64,000 nucleotides of DNA from Candidatus Leucobacter sulfamidivorax. Its GTDB lineage: Bacteria; Actinomycetota; Actinomycetes; Actinomycetales; Microbacteriaceae. The DNA lies in contig QZLF01000003.1 of assembly GCA_016771945.1 (NCBI GenBank), positions 248,001 to 312,000 on the forward strand. Direction: 5' to 3'. Below are positions 48,732 through 58,634 of the stretch, piece after piece; positions within the stretch are counted from its first letter, which is position 1, and the number at the start of each line of letters is the position of its first letter. Made by a program: the position numbers and the translations under genes. Under the pieces are notes generated by a model that was given only the letters and a program-made list of their open reading frames with translations, was not told the DNA's origin and did not search any database.

Positions 48732-50432
48732 ATGCCCTGGCAAGACAGCCACGCGACCGACGGCGAACTGCTGGACGCCTGTCGCGGTGGACGGACCGAG
48801 GCGTTCGCGCCGCTGTGGGAGCGGCACCGACGCGCCGGCATCGTCGCCGCCCGCAACCTCGCGCCGGGCCTCGACGCCGAGGATCTGGTCTCCGAGGCCT
48901 ACCTCAAGATCTACGAGCTGGTGGTGGACGGCCGGGGCCCCACGGGAGCGTTCCGCCCCTATCTCTACCAGGTCGTCAAATCGGTCGCCGCGGATCGCCT
49001 GCGCTCCCCCGAACGGGCGAGCGAGCAGCTCGACGAGATCCCCGATCTGACCGAGGCCGGGCCCTGGGAGGACAACGCCTTCGACCTCAACGCCACGGCG
49101 CAGGCGTTCTCCTCGCTCGGCGAACGGTGGCAGGCGGTGCTCTGGTACACCGAGGTCGAGGGACTGCCGCCCCGAGAGGCGGCGGCGCTGCTCGGCATCT
49201 CGCCGAACGGGGTGTCCGCACTGGCCGGCCGCGCCCGCGAGGCGCTGCAGTCGGCCTGGGTGGAAGCCCATGTGGACCAGGAGCTCGCCGAGGAGGCGTG
49301 CCGCACGACGCTGGAACGGCTGCAGCGCTATCAGCGCGGCAAGCTCACCGCCCGGGCGAGCCGCGAGGTGGCCGCGCATCTGGAGGGGTGCGCGAAGTGC
49401 AGCGCGGCGTCCCGGGAGTATCGCGCGCTCAACAAGCAGCTCGCGCTGGTGCTCGCCACGCTGTTCGTCGGCGGCGGCTCGGCGGCCGCGCTCGCGAGCG
49501 GCTTCGGCGCCGAGCCCGGCGCTCCCGCCGCCTCCGGCGCCGCTGCCGGGAGCACCACCGGAGGCGCCGCCGCGGGAACCGCGACGGCGGGGGGAACCGC
49601 TGCGGCCGCGATGGTGCCGACGGCGGGCGCCTCAGCCGGGGCCGTCGGAGCGATCGGCGCGGGGGCCGGGGCGGTCTCCGCCGGAGGGGCGTCGATCGGC
49701 ACCGCGGTGCTGGCGGTCGCGGCTTCCGTCGTCGTGGCGATCGGGCTCGGCATCGGCGCGGTGCTCGTCGTCTCCTCGATCACGGATCTGGGCGCAGAGC
49801 AGAGCTCGGCCGCCGAGGACGGACCCGGAGGGCGCGACGCCGAGAGCGATGCGCGGCCGACCGATCGCACGAACCCGGCGAAGGAGGACGACCGCGAGGA
49901 GCGGAAGCCCGAGGCCGTGGAGGACCGCGCGCAGGAGGAGGCCGTCAGGGTGGATCTCATCCCCTGGACCGATCCCGCGCCCGCCCCGACGCCGGTCGAC
50001 CCCGTCGATCCGTCTCCGCCGGTCGACCCGGTCGACCCGGTGGATCCCGTGGACCCGGGGGACGGCAGCGACCCCGCCCTGGCGGTCACCGGCGTCTGCC
50101 GGGCCTGGGGCTATCCCCCGGAGTACTACGTGCTGAACGGGCAGGCGGTCGAGAACGGGGTGGTCCGCGCGCGGATCACCCAGGGCGCGACGACGGTCGA
50201 GGTGCCCGTCGACTTCAGCGAGTTCTACCCGCCTGCGAACCCCGGCGATCCCTGGACCTGGGCGTCGGGCGTGGGCGGCGGACCGCCGATGATCGTCTCG
50301 CTCACCCCGCTGTCGCAGTGGGGCCTGGTCGACGACGACATCGCGAACGTCACGGTGGAGCTGCGCTTCATCGCGGGCGACGGGCGCTTCTCCCCCTGGA
50401 CCGCGATCGACACGGGCGTCGACTGCGTCTAG
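48732..50432 (+). CDS. ECF sigma factor fused to an anti-sigma-like membrane-anchored domain
   Basis: 566 residues. N-terminal sigma-70 region 2 (about 12-90, DAEDLVSEAYLKIYELV) and region 4 (125-175, EGLPPREAAALLGISPNGVSAL). Then a zinc-finger anti-sigma-like segment (Cys190; REVAAHLEGCAKC with His216, Cys220, Cys223), a hydrophobic stretch (238-256), a Gly/Ala-rich linker, a clear transmembrane helix (~322-352), an acidic segment, a VDP-repeat region (~405-440: VDPVDPSPPVDPVDP) and a ~120-residue C-terminal domain. If only the second helix spans, the C-terminus is extracellular. Likely a self-inhibited, membrane-tethered sigma released by proteolysis, controlling surface genes such as the giant protein opposite (inference). 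Confidence 0.83.
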   Translation: MPWQDSHATDGELLDACRGGRTEAFAPLWERHRRAGIVAARNLAPGLDAEDLVSEAYLKIYELVVDGRGPTGAFRPYLYQVVKSVAADRLRSPERASEQLDEIPDLTEAGPWEDNAFDLNATAQAFSSLGERWQAVLWYTEVEGLPPREAAALLGISPNGVSALAGRAREALQSAWVEAHVDQELAEEACRTTLERLQRYQRGKLTARASREVAAHLEGCAKCSAASREYRALNKQLALVLATLFVGGGSAAALASGFGAEPGAPAASGAAAGSTTGGAAAGTATAGGTAAAAMVPTAGASAGAVGAIGAGAGAVSAGGASIGTAVLAVAASVVVAIGLGIGAVLVVSSITDLGAEQSSAAEDGPGGRDAESDARPTDRTNPAKEDDREERKPEAVEDRAQEEAVRVDLIPWTDPAPAPTPVDPVDPSPPVDPVDPVDPVDPGDGSDPALAVTGVCRAWGYPPEYYVLNGQAVENGVVRARITQGATTVEVPVDFSEFYPPANPGDPWTWASGVGGGPPMIVSLTPLSQWGLVDDDIANVTVELRFIAGDGRFSPWTAIDTGVDCV

Positions 50433-50442
50433 GCGTCCTCGT

Positions 50443-50478
50443 CGCTCGGCAGCCCCGGGATCCCGGGGCTGCCGAGCG
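50443..50478. terminator. 36-bp perfect palindrome between convergent genes
   Basis: CGCTCGGCAGCCCCGGGA followed by its exact complement. Ten bases after the sigma-gene stop and 30 before the YihY stop on the other strand; bidirectional U-less terminator. Confidence 0.8.
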
Positions 50479-50508
50479 GAGCGATCGCTGCGGATCCCAG
50501 GATCAGGA

Positions 50509-51426
50509 TCAGGGGGCAAGCGTCTCGGGCAGGCCGAGCGTCCGATCCTGCCCCGTCGCGATCCACGACGCGGTGAGCAGCAGGGTGCGGCAGACCAGGT
50601 TGAACCAGATCAGCAGACCGATGAGCACCGCGAACGAGGCGAGCAGCGGATTGCTCGTGGCGCCGCCGAGCAGGAGCGTGCCGAGCACCTTCAGGCCGAA
50701 CAGCGCGGCACCGCCGAGCGCGCAGCCGGCCAGCATCGACCATTTCGGCACCCTCACCTCGGCCAGCCAGAAATGGATCGCGAGCAGCACCAGCACGTCG
50801 AAGACGTAGAGCGTCGTGTAGCGCGCCGCCACGCCCAGGCCGCTGAGCAGCCAGTTGTCGGGATCGGCGCCGGCCCAGCCGATGATGCCCTCCAGGAGGT
50901 TCGTGCTCGCCAGGGTGAGCGCCGCGGAGACCAGCAGCGCCACGAGGAAGAGGAGCGCGAGCACGAGGTCGCGCAGCTTCAGCAGCACGGCGTTGCGGTA
51001 CTGCTTCACCTCGAGGCCGAAGATGATGCGGATCGCCCGGCGGGTGCCGGTGAACCACGAGAGGGTCACCCAGAGCAGCGAGGCGCCGGCGATGATGCTG
51101 GTCCAGTCGAGGGCGCGCGCCGAGACGAGGAGATCCACCGAGACGACCCCGTCCTCGCCCAGGAGGCCCGGGATGAATCGGTTGATCTGGTAGACGAGGG
51201 TCTCGAGCAGCTCGGTGCGGCCGCGCAGCCAGATCCCGAAGATGCCGAAGCCCACCCAGAGTCCGGCGAACACCGCGAACAGCGCCTGGTAGCTCATGCC
51301 CGCCGAGAGCACGTTGCCGCCGACGTCGGTGAAGTGCGAGAAGGCGCGCCACGGACGCAGCCGCTGCACCCACCGCCAGCGGGTCCTCACCGCGCCGACG
51401 AGCTCGGGAGCGCGGCGGCTGCTCAT
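50509..51426 (-). CDS. YihY/BrkB-family membrane protein
   Basis: 305 residues with about six membrane helices and the family pattern (GNVLSAGMSYQALFAVFAGLW; LIWFNLVCRTLLLTASW). Function of the family is unsettled. It starts three bases after the sdhB stop, so it is the last gene of the sdh operon, which is unusual. Confidence 0.85.
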   Translation of the reverse strand: MSSRRAPELVGAVRTRWRWVQRLRPWRAFSHFTDVGGNVLSAGMSYQALFAVFAGLWVGFGIFGIWLRGRTELLETLVYQINRFIPGLLGEDGVVSVDLLVSARALDWTSIIAGASLLWVTLSWFTGTRRAIRIIFGLEVKQYRNAVLLKLRDLVLALLFLVALLVSAALTLASTNLLEGIIGWAGADPDNWLLSGLGVAARYTTLYVFDVLVLLAIHFWLAEVRVPKWSMLAGCALGGAALFGLKVLGTLLLGGATSNPLLASFAVLIGLLIWFNLVCRTLLLTASWIATGQDRTLGLPETLAP

Positions 51427-51429
51427 GGG

Positions 51430-52200
51430 CTACCGGGTCTTGCCCGAGCGGACCGCGGCCTTGACCTCGGCGATCGCCTTCGTCACCTGGATGCCGCGGG
51501 GGCACGCGTCGGTGCAGTTGAAGGTCGTGCGGCAGCGCCACACGCCCTCGGTGTCGTTCAGCACGTCGAGGCGCACCTGGGCCGCGTCGTCGCGCGAGTC
51601 GAAGATGAAGCGGTGCGCGTTGACGATCGCCGCCGGGCCGAAGTACTGGCCGTCGGTCCAGAACACCGGGCACGAGGTGGTGCACGCGGCGCAGAGGATG
51701 CACTTCGTGGTGTCGTCGAAGCGCTCGCGATCCACGATCGTCTGCAGGCGCTCCTTGCCGGGCTCCGGCTTCGAGTCCGCGACGAGGAACGGGCTCACCG
51801 CGCGGTACGCGGCGAAGAAGGGCTCCATGTCGACGATGAGGTCCTTCTCGAGCGGCAGGCCCTTGATGGCCTCGACGTAGACGGGCTTCGAGATGTCGAG
51901 ATCCTTGACCAGCGTCTTGCAGGCGAGACGGTTGCGGCCGTTGATGCGCATGGCGTCCGATCCGCAGATGCCGTGGGCGCAGGAGCGGCGGAACGCGAGC
52001 GTGCCGTCCTGATCCCACTTGATGCGGTGCAGCGCGTCGAGCACGCGGTCGGTCGGGTACATCTGGACGTCGAAGTCCTCCCAGTACGCCTCGCGACCCG
52101 ACTCGGGGTCGTAGCGGCGCAGCAGGAAGGTGACCGTGAAGGGCTGGATTCCAGCTTCCTCGGCGGGGGTGCCCGGAGCCTCGGCAGTGACGGTGCTCAT
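51430..52200 (-). CDS. sdhB: Succinate dehydrogenase iron-sulfur subunit
   Basis: 256 residues. N-terminal 2Fe-2S domain (CAHGICGSDAMRINGRNRLAC) and C-terminal 4Fe-4S/3Fe-4S domain (CILCAACTTSCPVFW; CRTTFNCTDACPRGIQV). Passes electrons from FAD in SdhA to quinone. Three-base spacing from sdhA. Confidence 0.97.
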   Translation of the reverse strand: MSTVTAEAPGTPAEEAGIQPFTVTFLLRRYDPESGREAYWEDFDVQMYPTDRVLDALHRIKWDQDGTLAFRRSCAHGICGSDAMRINGRNRLACKTLVKDLDISKPVYVEAIKGLPLEKDLIVDMEPFFAAYRAVSPFLVADSKPEPGKERLQTIVDRERFDDTTKCILCAACTTSCPVFWTDGQYFGPAAIVNAHRFIFDSRDDAAQVRLDVLNDTEGVWRCRTTFNCTDACPRGIQVTKAIAEVKAAVRSGKTR

Positions 52201-52203
52201 GAC

Positions 52204-54036
52204 CTAGTACTTCCTCTCCAACGGCGGGTATCGCAACTCGCCCTGCTCGTTATACGTCATCACGACCGGTTTCCAGTCGAGCCGGATGTGGTCCTCGGGA
52301 TCCGGCGACTGCGGATCGCCCGAGAGGTACGCCATCGTGTGCTGCATGTAGTTCTCGTCGTCGCGATCCGGGTAGTCGTCGCGCATGTGGCCGCCGCGGC
52401 TCTCCTTGCGGTTGCGAGCGGTGAAGACGAGCACCTCGGCGAGGTCGAGCAGGAAGCCGAGCTCGATCGCCTCGAGCAGATCGGTGTTGTAGCGGTGGCC
52501 GTGATCCTGCACCGCGATGTTCCGGTAGCGCACGCGCAGATCGTGGATCACGCCGAGCACCTCCGTGAGCGACTCCTCGGTGCGGAACACCTGGGCGCCG
52601 CGGTCCATCGCCTCCTGCAGCTCCTTGCGGATGTCGGCGATGCGCTCGGTGCCGGTCGAGTTGCGCAACCGCTCGACGAGCTCGCGGATCTCCTTCGAGG
52701 GGTCCTCGGGCAGCGGCACGAAGTCGGCGCCCTTCGCGTAGTCGGCCGCCGCGTTGCCGCTGCGCTTGCCGAACACGTTGATGTCGAGCAGCGAGTTCGT
52801 GCCCAGGCGGTTCGAGCCGTGCACCGACACGCAGGCGCACTCGCCGGCGGCGTAGAGGCCGGGGACGACGGTGTCGTTGTCCATCAGCACCTCGGCCTGG
52901 ATGTTCGTCGGGATGCCGCCCATCGCGTAGTGGGCCGTCGGGAAGACCGGCACCGGCTCGACCACCGGATCGACGCCGAGGTAGGTGCGGGCGAACTCGG
53001 TGATGTCGGGCAGCTTCGTCTCGAGCACCTCGGCGCCCAGGTGGGTGCAGTCGAGGTAGACGTAGTCCTTGTGCGGGCCGGCGCCGCGGCCGTCGAGCAC
53101 CTCCTGCACCATGCAGCGGGCGACGATGTCGCGGGGCGCGAGGTCCTTGATCGTCGGCGCGTAGCGCTCCATGAAGCGCTCGCCGGAGGCGTTGCGCAGG
53201 ATCGCGCCCTCGCCGCGGGCGCCCTCCGTGAGCAGGATGCCGAGGCCCGCGAGGCCCGTCGGGTGGAACTGGTAGAACTCCATGTCCTCGAGCGGCAGGC
53301 CCTTGCGCCAGATGATGCCGACGCCGTCGCCGGTCAGCGTGTGCGCGTTCGAGGTGGTCTTGAAGATCTTGCCGAAGCCGCCGGTCGCGAACACGATCGA
53401 CTTCGCCTGGAACACGTGCAGTTCGCCCGTGGCCAGCTCGTAGGCGACCACGCCCGAGGGGCGGCGATCCTTGCCCTCCCCCGTCATCACGAGATCGAGC
53501 ACGTAGAACTCGTTGTAGAAGTTGACGCCGAGCTTCACGCAGTTCTGGAACAGCGTCTGCAGGATCATGTGGCCCGTGCGGTCGGCCGCGTAGCAGGCGC
53601 GGCGCACCGGCGCCTTGCCGTGATCGCGCGTGTGGCCGCCGAAGCGCCGCTGGTCGATGCGGCCCTCGGGCGTGCGGTTGAAGGGCAGGCCCATGTTCTC
53701 GAGGTCGATGACCGCGTCGATGGCCTCCTTCGCGAGGATCTCGGCGGCGTCCTGGTCGACCAGGTAGTCGCCGCCCTTCACCGTGTCGAAGGTGTGCCAC
53801 TCCCAGTTGTCCTCCTCGACGTTGGCGAGCGCCGCGGCCATGCCGCCCTGCGCCGCGCCGGTGTGGGAGCGCGTGGGGTAGAGCTTCGTGATCACGGCCG
53901 TCCTGGCCTTGGGCGCGGCCTCGATGGCGGCGCGCATGCCGGCACCGCCCGCACCGACGATCACGACGTCGAACTGATGGTAGGTGACGCCGTCCTTGAC
54001 GGTCACTTCCTCGCCCGCATGGGTGTTGGTGGTCAC
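52204..54036 (-). CDS. sdhA: Succinate dehydrogenase flavoprotein subunit
   Basis: 610 residues. FAD-binding [17 protein letters not shown], the His for covalent FAD in [14 protein letters not shown], and active-site FGGHTRDHG and [13 protein letters not shown]. Oxidises succinate to fumarate. A second in-frame GTG (VTVKDG) is present 11 codons in, but the first ATG fits. Third gene of the sdhCDAB operon. Confidence 0.97.
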   Translation of the reverse strand: MTTNTHAGEEVTVKDGVTYHQFDVVIVGAGGAGMRAAIEAAPKARTAVITKLYPTRSHTGAAQGGMAAALANVEEDNWEWHTFDTVKGGDYLVDQDAAEILAKEAIDAVIDLENMGLPFNRTPEGRIDQRRFGGHTRDHGKAPVRRACYAADRTGHMILQTLFQNCVKLGVNFYNEFYVLDLVMTGEGKDRRPSGVVAYELATGELHVFQAKSIVFATGGFGKIFKTTSNAHTLTGDGVGIIWRKGLPLEDMEFYQFHPTGLAGLGILLTEGARGEGAILRNASGERFMERYAPTIKDLAPRDIVARCMVQEVLDGRGAGPHKDYVYLDCTHLGAEVLETKLPDITEFARTYLGVDPVVEPVPVFPTAHYAMGGIPTNIQAEVLMDNDTVVPGLYAAGECACVSVHGSNRLGTNSLLDINVFGKRSGNAAADYAKGADFVPLPEDPSKEIRELVERLRNSTGTERIADIRKELQEAMDRGAQVFRTEESLTEVLGVIHDLRVRYRNIAVQDHGHRYNTDLLEAIELGFLLDLAEVLVFTARNRKESRGGHMRDDYPDRDDENYMQHTMAYLSGDPQSPDPEDHIRLDWKPVVMTYNEQGELRYPPLERKY

Positions 54037-54079
54037 GTGGTTCCTATCTTCGAGAAGTCTGTTCTACGCCGCTCGGGGC

Positions 54080-54520
54080 TCAGGCCGTGCAGAAGCTGGC
54101 GACGAGCTCCGGATCCGCGCCCGCCGGGCAGGGATCGAAGGTGAAGATCACCAGGGTGCCGAGCAGGATGAGCAGCGCCGCGGCGAGGAAGAGGGCCACC
54201 TTGAGGCCCTTGGCCAAGCCGGGCCGCGAGACGTAGTCGTTGACGATCGTGCGCATGCCGTTGGCGCCGTGGATCAGCGCGAGCCACAGCAGCAGCAGAT
54301 CCCAGACCTGCCAGAACGGCTGCGAGAGCTTGCCCCCGACGAAGCCGAAGTCGATGGCCGAGACGCCGTCGCCGACCATGAGGTTCGAGAAGAGGTGGCC
54401 GAAGATGAGCACCACGAGCAGCACGCCCGAGACGCGCATGTAGATCCAGCCCCACTTCTCCCAGTTGGTGCGCTTCTTCGCGGGGGCCTGCGAACGAGGG
54501 GTATCGATGGTCATAGTCAT
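54080..54520 (-). CDS. sdhD: Succinate dehydrogenase hydrophobic membrane anchor subunit
   Basis: 146 residues with three membrane helices (YMRVSGVLLVVLIFGHLFSN; WQVWDLLLLWLALIHGANG; GLKVALFLAAALLILLGTLVIF). The His in IFGHLFSN and in LIHGANGMR are heme/quinone-site candidates. Start ATG 54520; a second ATG follows two codons on. Confidence 0.9.
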   Translation of the reverse strand: MTMTIDTPRSQAPAKKRTNWEKWGWIYMRVSGVLLVVLIFGHLFSNLMVGDGVSAIDFGFVGGKLSQPFWQVWDLLLLWLALIHGANGMRTIVNDYVSRPGLAKGLKVALFLAAALLILLGTLVIFTFDPCPAGADPELVASFCTA

Positions 54521-54537
54521 ATCTGCCGCGCCCCTTC

Positions 54538-54954
54538 CTAGTGCCCGAACACGTTCATCAGGTGACGCGGGGTGAAGCCCAGCATCACGATGACCCAGAG
54601 CACGATGACGATCCAGAACATCGCGCGCTGGTACTTGGTGCCCTTGCTCCAGTAGTCGACGAGGATGATGCGCAGGCCGTTCAGCGCGTGGAAGGCGATG
54701 GCGCCGACGAGGCCGACCTCGCCGAGGCCCATGATCGGGGTCTTGTAGGTGCCGATGACCGCGTTGTAGGCCTCGGGACTCACCCGGATGAGCGCCGTGT
54801 CGAGCACGTGCACCAGCAGGAAGAAGAAGATCGCGATGCCGGTGATGCGATGCAGCACCCAGGACCACATTCCCTCGTTGCCGCGATAGAGGGTGCCGCC
54901 GACGCGGCTCTTCTTCGCGGCCGCAGGCACAGCCTCTGCGGTTTGGGGTGACAC
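54538..54954 (-). CDS. sdhC: Succinate dehydrogenase cytochrome b556 subunit
   Basis: 138 residues from GTG 54954. An upstream in-frame ATG (54960) touches the AGGAGG, whereas the GTG is spaced six bases from it, so GTG is preferred. Three membrane helices; heme-ligand region SWVLHRITGIAIFFFLLVHVLD and AFHALNGLRI. First gene of the operon. Confidence 0.92.
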   Translation of the reverse strand: MSPQTAEAVPAAAKKSRVGGTLYRGNEGMWSWVLHRITGIAIFFFLLVHVLDTALIRVSPEAYNAVIGTYKTPIMGLGEVGLVGAIAFHALNGLRIILVDYWSKGTKYQRAMFWIVIVLWVIVMLGFTPRHLMNVFGH

Positions 54955-55058
54955 GAGCATCCTCCTTGGGTCGGGCCCAGCCAGGTTCTGGCATCCGATG
55001 TTCGGCGCGATCCGCGGGCACAACGGATTGCACCCGATTCGGCAACGCACTCCCGACC

Positions 55059-55064
55059 ATTATG
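55059..55064 (-). promoter_or_regulatory. Extended -10 promoter candidate for sdhCDAB
   Basis: On the minus strand TGC-CATAAT (hexamer 55059-55064) lies about 105 bases before the sdhC start. Confidence 0.5.
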
Positions 55065-55207
55065 GCACCAAATCCGCGACCGACTCCTCACCCGCCCGGC
55101 CTGCGGCAACCGCGGATCCACGCGGATCTCGGGCGTTTTCATCAGATGTTTACCCGGCTTTCCTCACTTCCCCTGTTCAGCGGGGCTTATCGGCTGCTCG
55201 CCCGGTT

Positions 55208-55213
55208 TAGGCT
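55208..55213 (+). promoter_or_regulatory. -10 TAGGCT of leaderless mannose-1-phosphate guanylyltransferase gene
   Basis: TAGGCT ends seven bases before ATG 55221. Confidence 0.5.
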
Positions 55214-55220
55214 GGGGAGC

Positions 55221-56339
55221 ATGACTGACACTTCCGCGCTCGACCGCTTCACCTGCGTGATCCCGGCCGGAGGCGTCGGCTCCCGGCTCTGGCCCCTCTC
55301 CCGCGCGAAGGCCCCCAAGTTCCTGCTGGACCTCACCGGCAGCGGCGATTCCCTGCTGCGGGCCACCTGGAATCGGCTGGCGCCCATCGCCCCGCCCGAG
55401 CGCATCATGGTGGTCACCGGCAATGCGCACCGCGACTCCGTCGCAGACCAGCTGCCGGAGCTGCTGCCCGAGAACCTCGTCACCGAGAGCGAGCCCAAGG
55501 ACTCCTCGGCCGCGATCGGCCTCGCCGCGGCGATCCTGGAGCTGCGCGACCCCGAGGCCATCCTCGGCTCCTTCGCCGCCGACCACGTGATCCGGGGCTC
55601 GGTGCTGTTCCAGCGCGCCGTGCGCACCGCGGTGCAGGCGGCGGATCAGGGGTACATCGCCACCATCGGCATCCACCCGGGCCACCCGGCCACCGGCTTC
55701 GGCTACATCAAGTGCGGCGCCGCCCGCTCCGACCTCGCCCCCTTCGACGTCTACGAGGTCGACGAGTTCGTGGAGAAGCCTGACGAGGCGACCGCTGCCG
55801 AGTACCTGCGCGGGGGCTCGTACCTCTGGAACGCCGGCATGTTCATCGCCAAGGCCCGCGTGCTGCTCGACCAGATGGCGCTCGCCGAGCCCGAGCTCGT
55901 CGCCGCGCTACGCGAGATCGCCGCGGTGTGGGACACCAAGGCGGCCGCCGCGGCGCGCGAGCGGCTGTGGCCCGGACTGCCGAAGATCGCGATCGACTAC
56001 TCGGTGGCCGAGCCCGCGGCGGCGGCGGGCCGCATGGTCTGCGTCGCCGCGCACTTCGAGTGGGACGACGTGGGCGACTTCGCGTCGATCGCCGACCTGC
56101 TGACGCGGGGCCGCTCGGGGGACCTCGCCGTGCTCGGCGACGGCGCCCAGGTGCTCTCGGACGCGTCGAGCGGCATCGTCGTCTCCGAGAGCGACCGGCT
56201 CGTCGCCCTCGTCGGGATGCAGGACGTGGTCGTGGTCGACACCGCCGACGTGCTGCTCGTCACCTCCAAGCAGCACGCGCAGGACGTGAAGAGCCTCGTC
56301 AACCGCATGAAGGTGACGGGCGGCGGTCACCTGCTCTGA
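55221..56339 (+). CDS. manC: Mannose-1-phosphate guanylyltransferase
   Basis: 372 residues. Nucleotidyltransferase motif VIPAGGVGSRLWPLSRAKAP at the N-terminus, FVEKPDEATAAEYL (sugar-phosphate site) and a C-terminal left-handed beta-helix part. Makes GDP-mannose for glycoconjugates. It is the short GDP-mannose pyrophosphorylase form without the isomerase domain. Start set by TAGGCT-N7-ATG; the frame continues upstream without coding character. Confidence 0.9.
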   Translation: MTDTSALDRFTCVIPAGGVGSRLWPLSRAKAPKFLLDLTGSGDSLLRATWNRLAPIAPPERIMVVTGNAHRDSVADQLPELLPENLVTESEPKDSSAAIGLAAAILELRDPEAILGSFAADHVIRGSVLFQRAVRTAVQAADQGYIATIGIHPGHPATGFGYIKCGAARSDLAPFDVYEVDEFVEKPDEATAAEYLRGGSYLWNAGMFIAKARVLLDQMALAEPELVAALREIAAVWDTKAAAAARERLWPGLPKIAIDYSVAEPAAAAGRMVCVAAHFEWDDVGDFASIADLLTRGRSGDLAVLGDGAQVLSDASSGIVVSESDRLVALVGMQDVVVVDTADVLLVTSKQHAQDVKSLVNRMKVTGGGHLL

Positions 56340-56532
56340 GCCGGCCGCCCCCGCCCCGGGGCCCTGCCCCGCCCGCCGCCCTTTCCGCCGCCCCCTACCC
56401 CGTCGCTGCCCTCGCTCCTGGCCCAATGGTGCACGCAGTGCTGTCTGGACCGCGCGGGACGGCAGAACGCGCACTATTGCGGCACTCTGCACGAGCCTCC
56501 GGCTCCGAACCCGTCGAGGGGCCCTAGCCGGG

Positions 56533-56558
56533 GCGCATCCACCGATCGGTGGATGCGC
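56533..56558. terminator. 26-bp perfect palindrome
   Basis: GCGCATCCACCGA followed by its exact complement. It lies between manC and the ABC ATPase gene on the plus strand, so is a likely manC terminator. Confidence 0.65.
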
Positions 56559-56600
56559 GAATCAGGCCGTCGACCCCTGCCGCGCGGCGGCCGGATCCGC

Positions 56601-56606
56601 CAGGCT
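56601..56606 (+). promoter_or_regulatory. -10 CAGGCT of leaderless ABC ATPase gene
   Basis: CAGGCT ends six bases before ATG 56613. Confidence 0.4.
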
Positions 56607-56612
56607 TGGGGT

Positions 56613-57571
<959 letters not shown>

Positions 57572-57575
<4 letters not shown>

Positions 57576-58444
57576 CCACCACGACCACGAACCCCGCGAG
57601 CCCCGCGAACCCGGCCGCGCGGCGGACCCGCCCGCCCGGAGTGCTCGGCACGGGCCTGTCCGCCATCGGCTTCGAGCTGCGGGCCTACTTCCGCATGCCC
57701 GACGCGGTGTTCTTCACCTTCCTGTTCCCCGTGCTGATCCTCGGCATCTTCTCCTCGGCCTTCAGCTCCATGGGCGACATCGGCGCGCTGCCCGACGGCA
57801 CCGGCGGCATCAGCATGGCGGCGTACTACCTGCCGGGCCTCGTCGCCGCGGCGCTGCTGCTGTCGGGTGTGCAGAACCTGGCGTCCGACGTGACCCGCGA
57901 GAAGTACGAGGGCTGGCTGCGCCGGCTCGGCGGCACGCCGTTCACGCCGGTGGCCTACTTCATCGGCAAGGCCGGCCTCGTCGTCGTGACCTCGCTGCTG
58001 CAGATCGCGCTGCTGCTGGGCGTCGCGCGCTTCGCCTTCGGCGTCGAGCTGCCCGCCACGGCCGAGGCGTGGGGCCGCTTCGCCTGGCTGTTCGTGCTCG
58101 GGATCGCGACCATGTCCCTGCTCGGCATCGCCCTGGCCGCGGTGCCGCGCTCGTCCCGCAGCGCGATCGCGGTGGTGCTGCCGCCCGTGCTGATCCTGCA
58201 GTTCATCTCGGGGGTCTACCTGCAGTTCAGCATGCTGCCGGAGTGGCTGCAGAACATCGCATCGATCTTCCCGCTCAAGTGGCTGGCGCAGGGCATGCGC
58301 AGCGTCTTCCTGCCCGAGCACTTCGCCGCCGCCGAGCCCTCGGGAGGCTGGGACCTCGGCCTCGTCGCCCTGAACCTCGGCATCTGGCTGGTGATCGGCC
58401 TCGTGCTCAGCCTCCTCACTTTCAGATGGCAGCGTCGCACATAG
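57572..58444 (+). CDS. ABC-2-type transporter permease (DrrB-like)
   Basis: 290 residues with six membrane helices after a Thr/Ala/Pro-rich cytoplasmic N-terminus (TTTTTNPASPANPAARR). Typical ABC-2 layout (FRMPDAVFFTFLFPVLILGI; MLPEWLQNIASIFPLKWLAQGM). Its last codons fall inside the first unit of the 60-bp tandem repeat. Confidence 0.88.
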
Positions 58445-58598
58445 GGCGAACGCATCGCGTTCGCCGTGCGGCGCTGCCGCGACCACCGTCGCGGACGCAC
58501 ATAGGGCGAACGCATCGCGTTCGCCGTGCGGCGCTGCCGCGACCACCGTCGCGGACGCACATAGGGCGAACGCCTCGCGTTCGCCGTGCGGCGCTGCG
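58436..58598. repeat. Three 60-bp tandem repeats with paired hairpins
   Basis: Period exactly 60: 58436-58495 and 58496-58555 are identical over at least 58 bases; the third copy (58556-58598) has one change then diverges after GCGCTGC. Each full unit holds GGCGAACG-N5-CGTTCGCC and CCGCGAC-N4-GTCGCGG hairpins. The first unit covers the end of the permease gene, including its stop. Confidence 0.92.
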
Positions 58599-58634
58599 TG
58601 GCCTCCGCCACGACGATCGTGAGAGGGTGAGACC

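Noticed and set aside
58436..58598. CRISPR array
   Set aside because: The units are contiguous 60-bp tandem copies with no variable spacers and no cas genes nearby.
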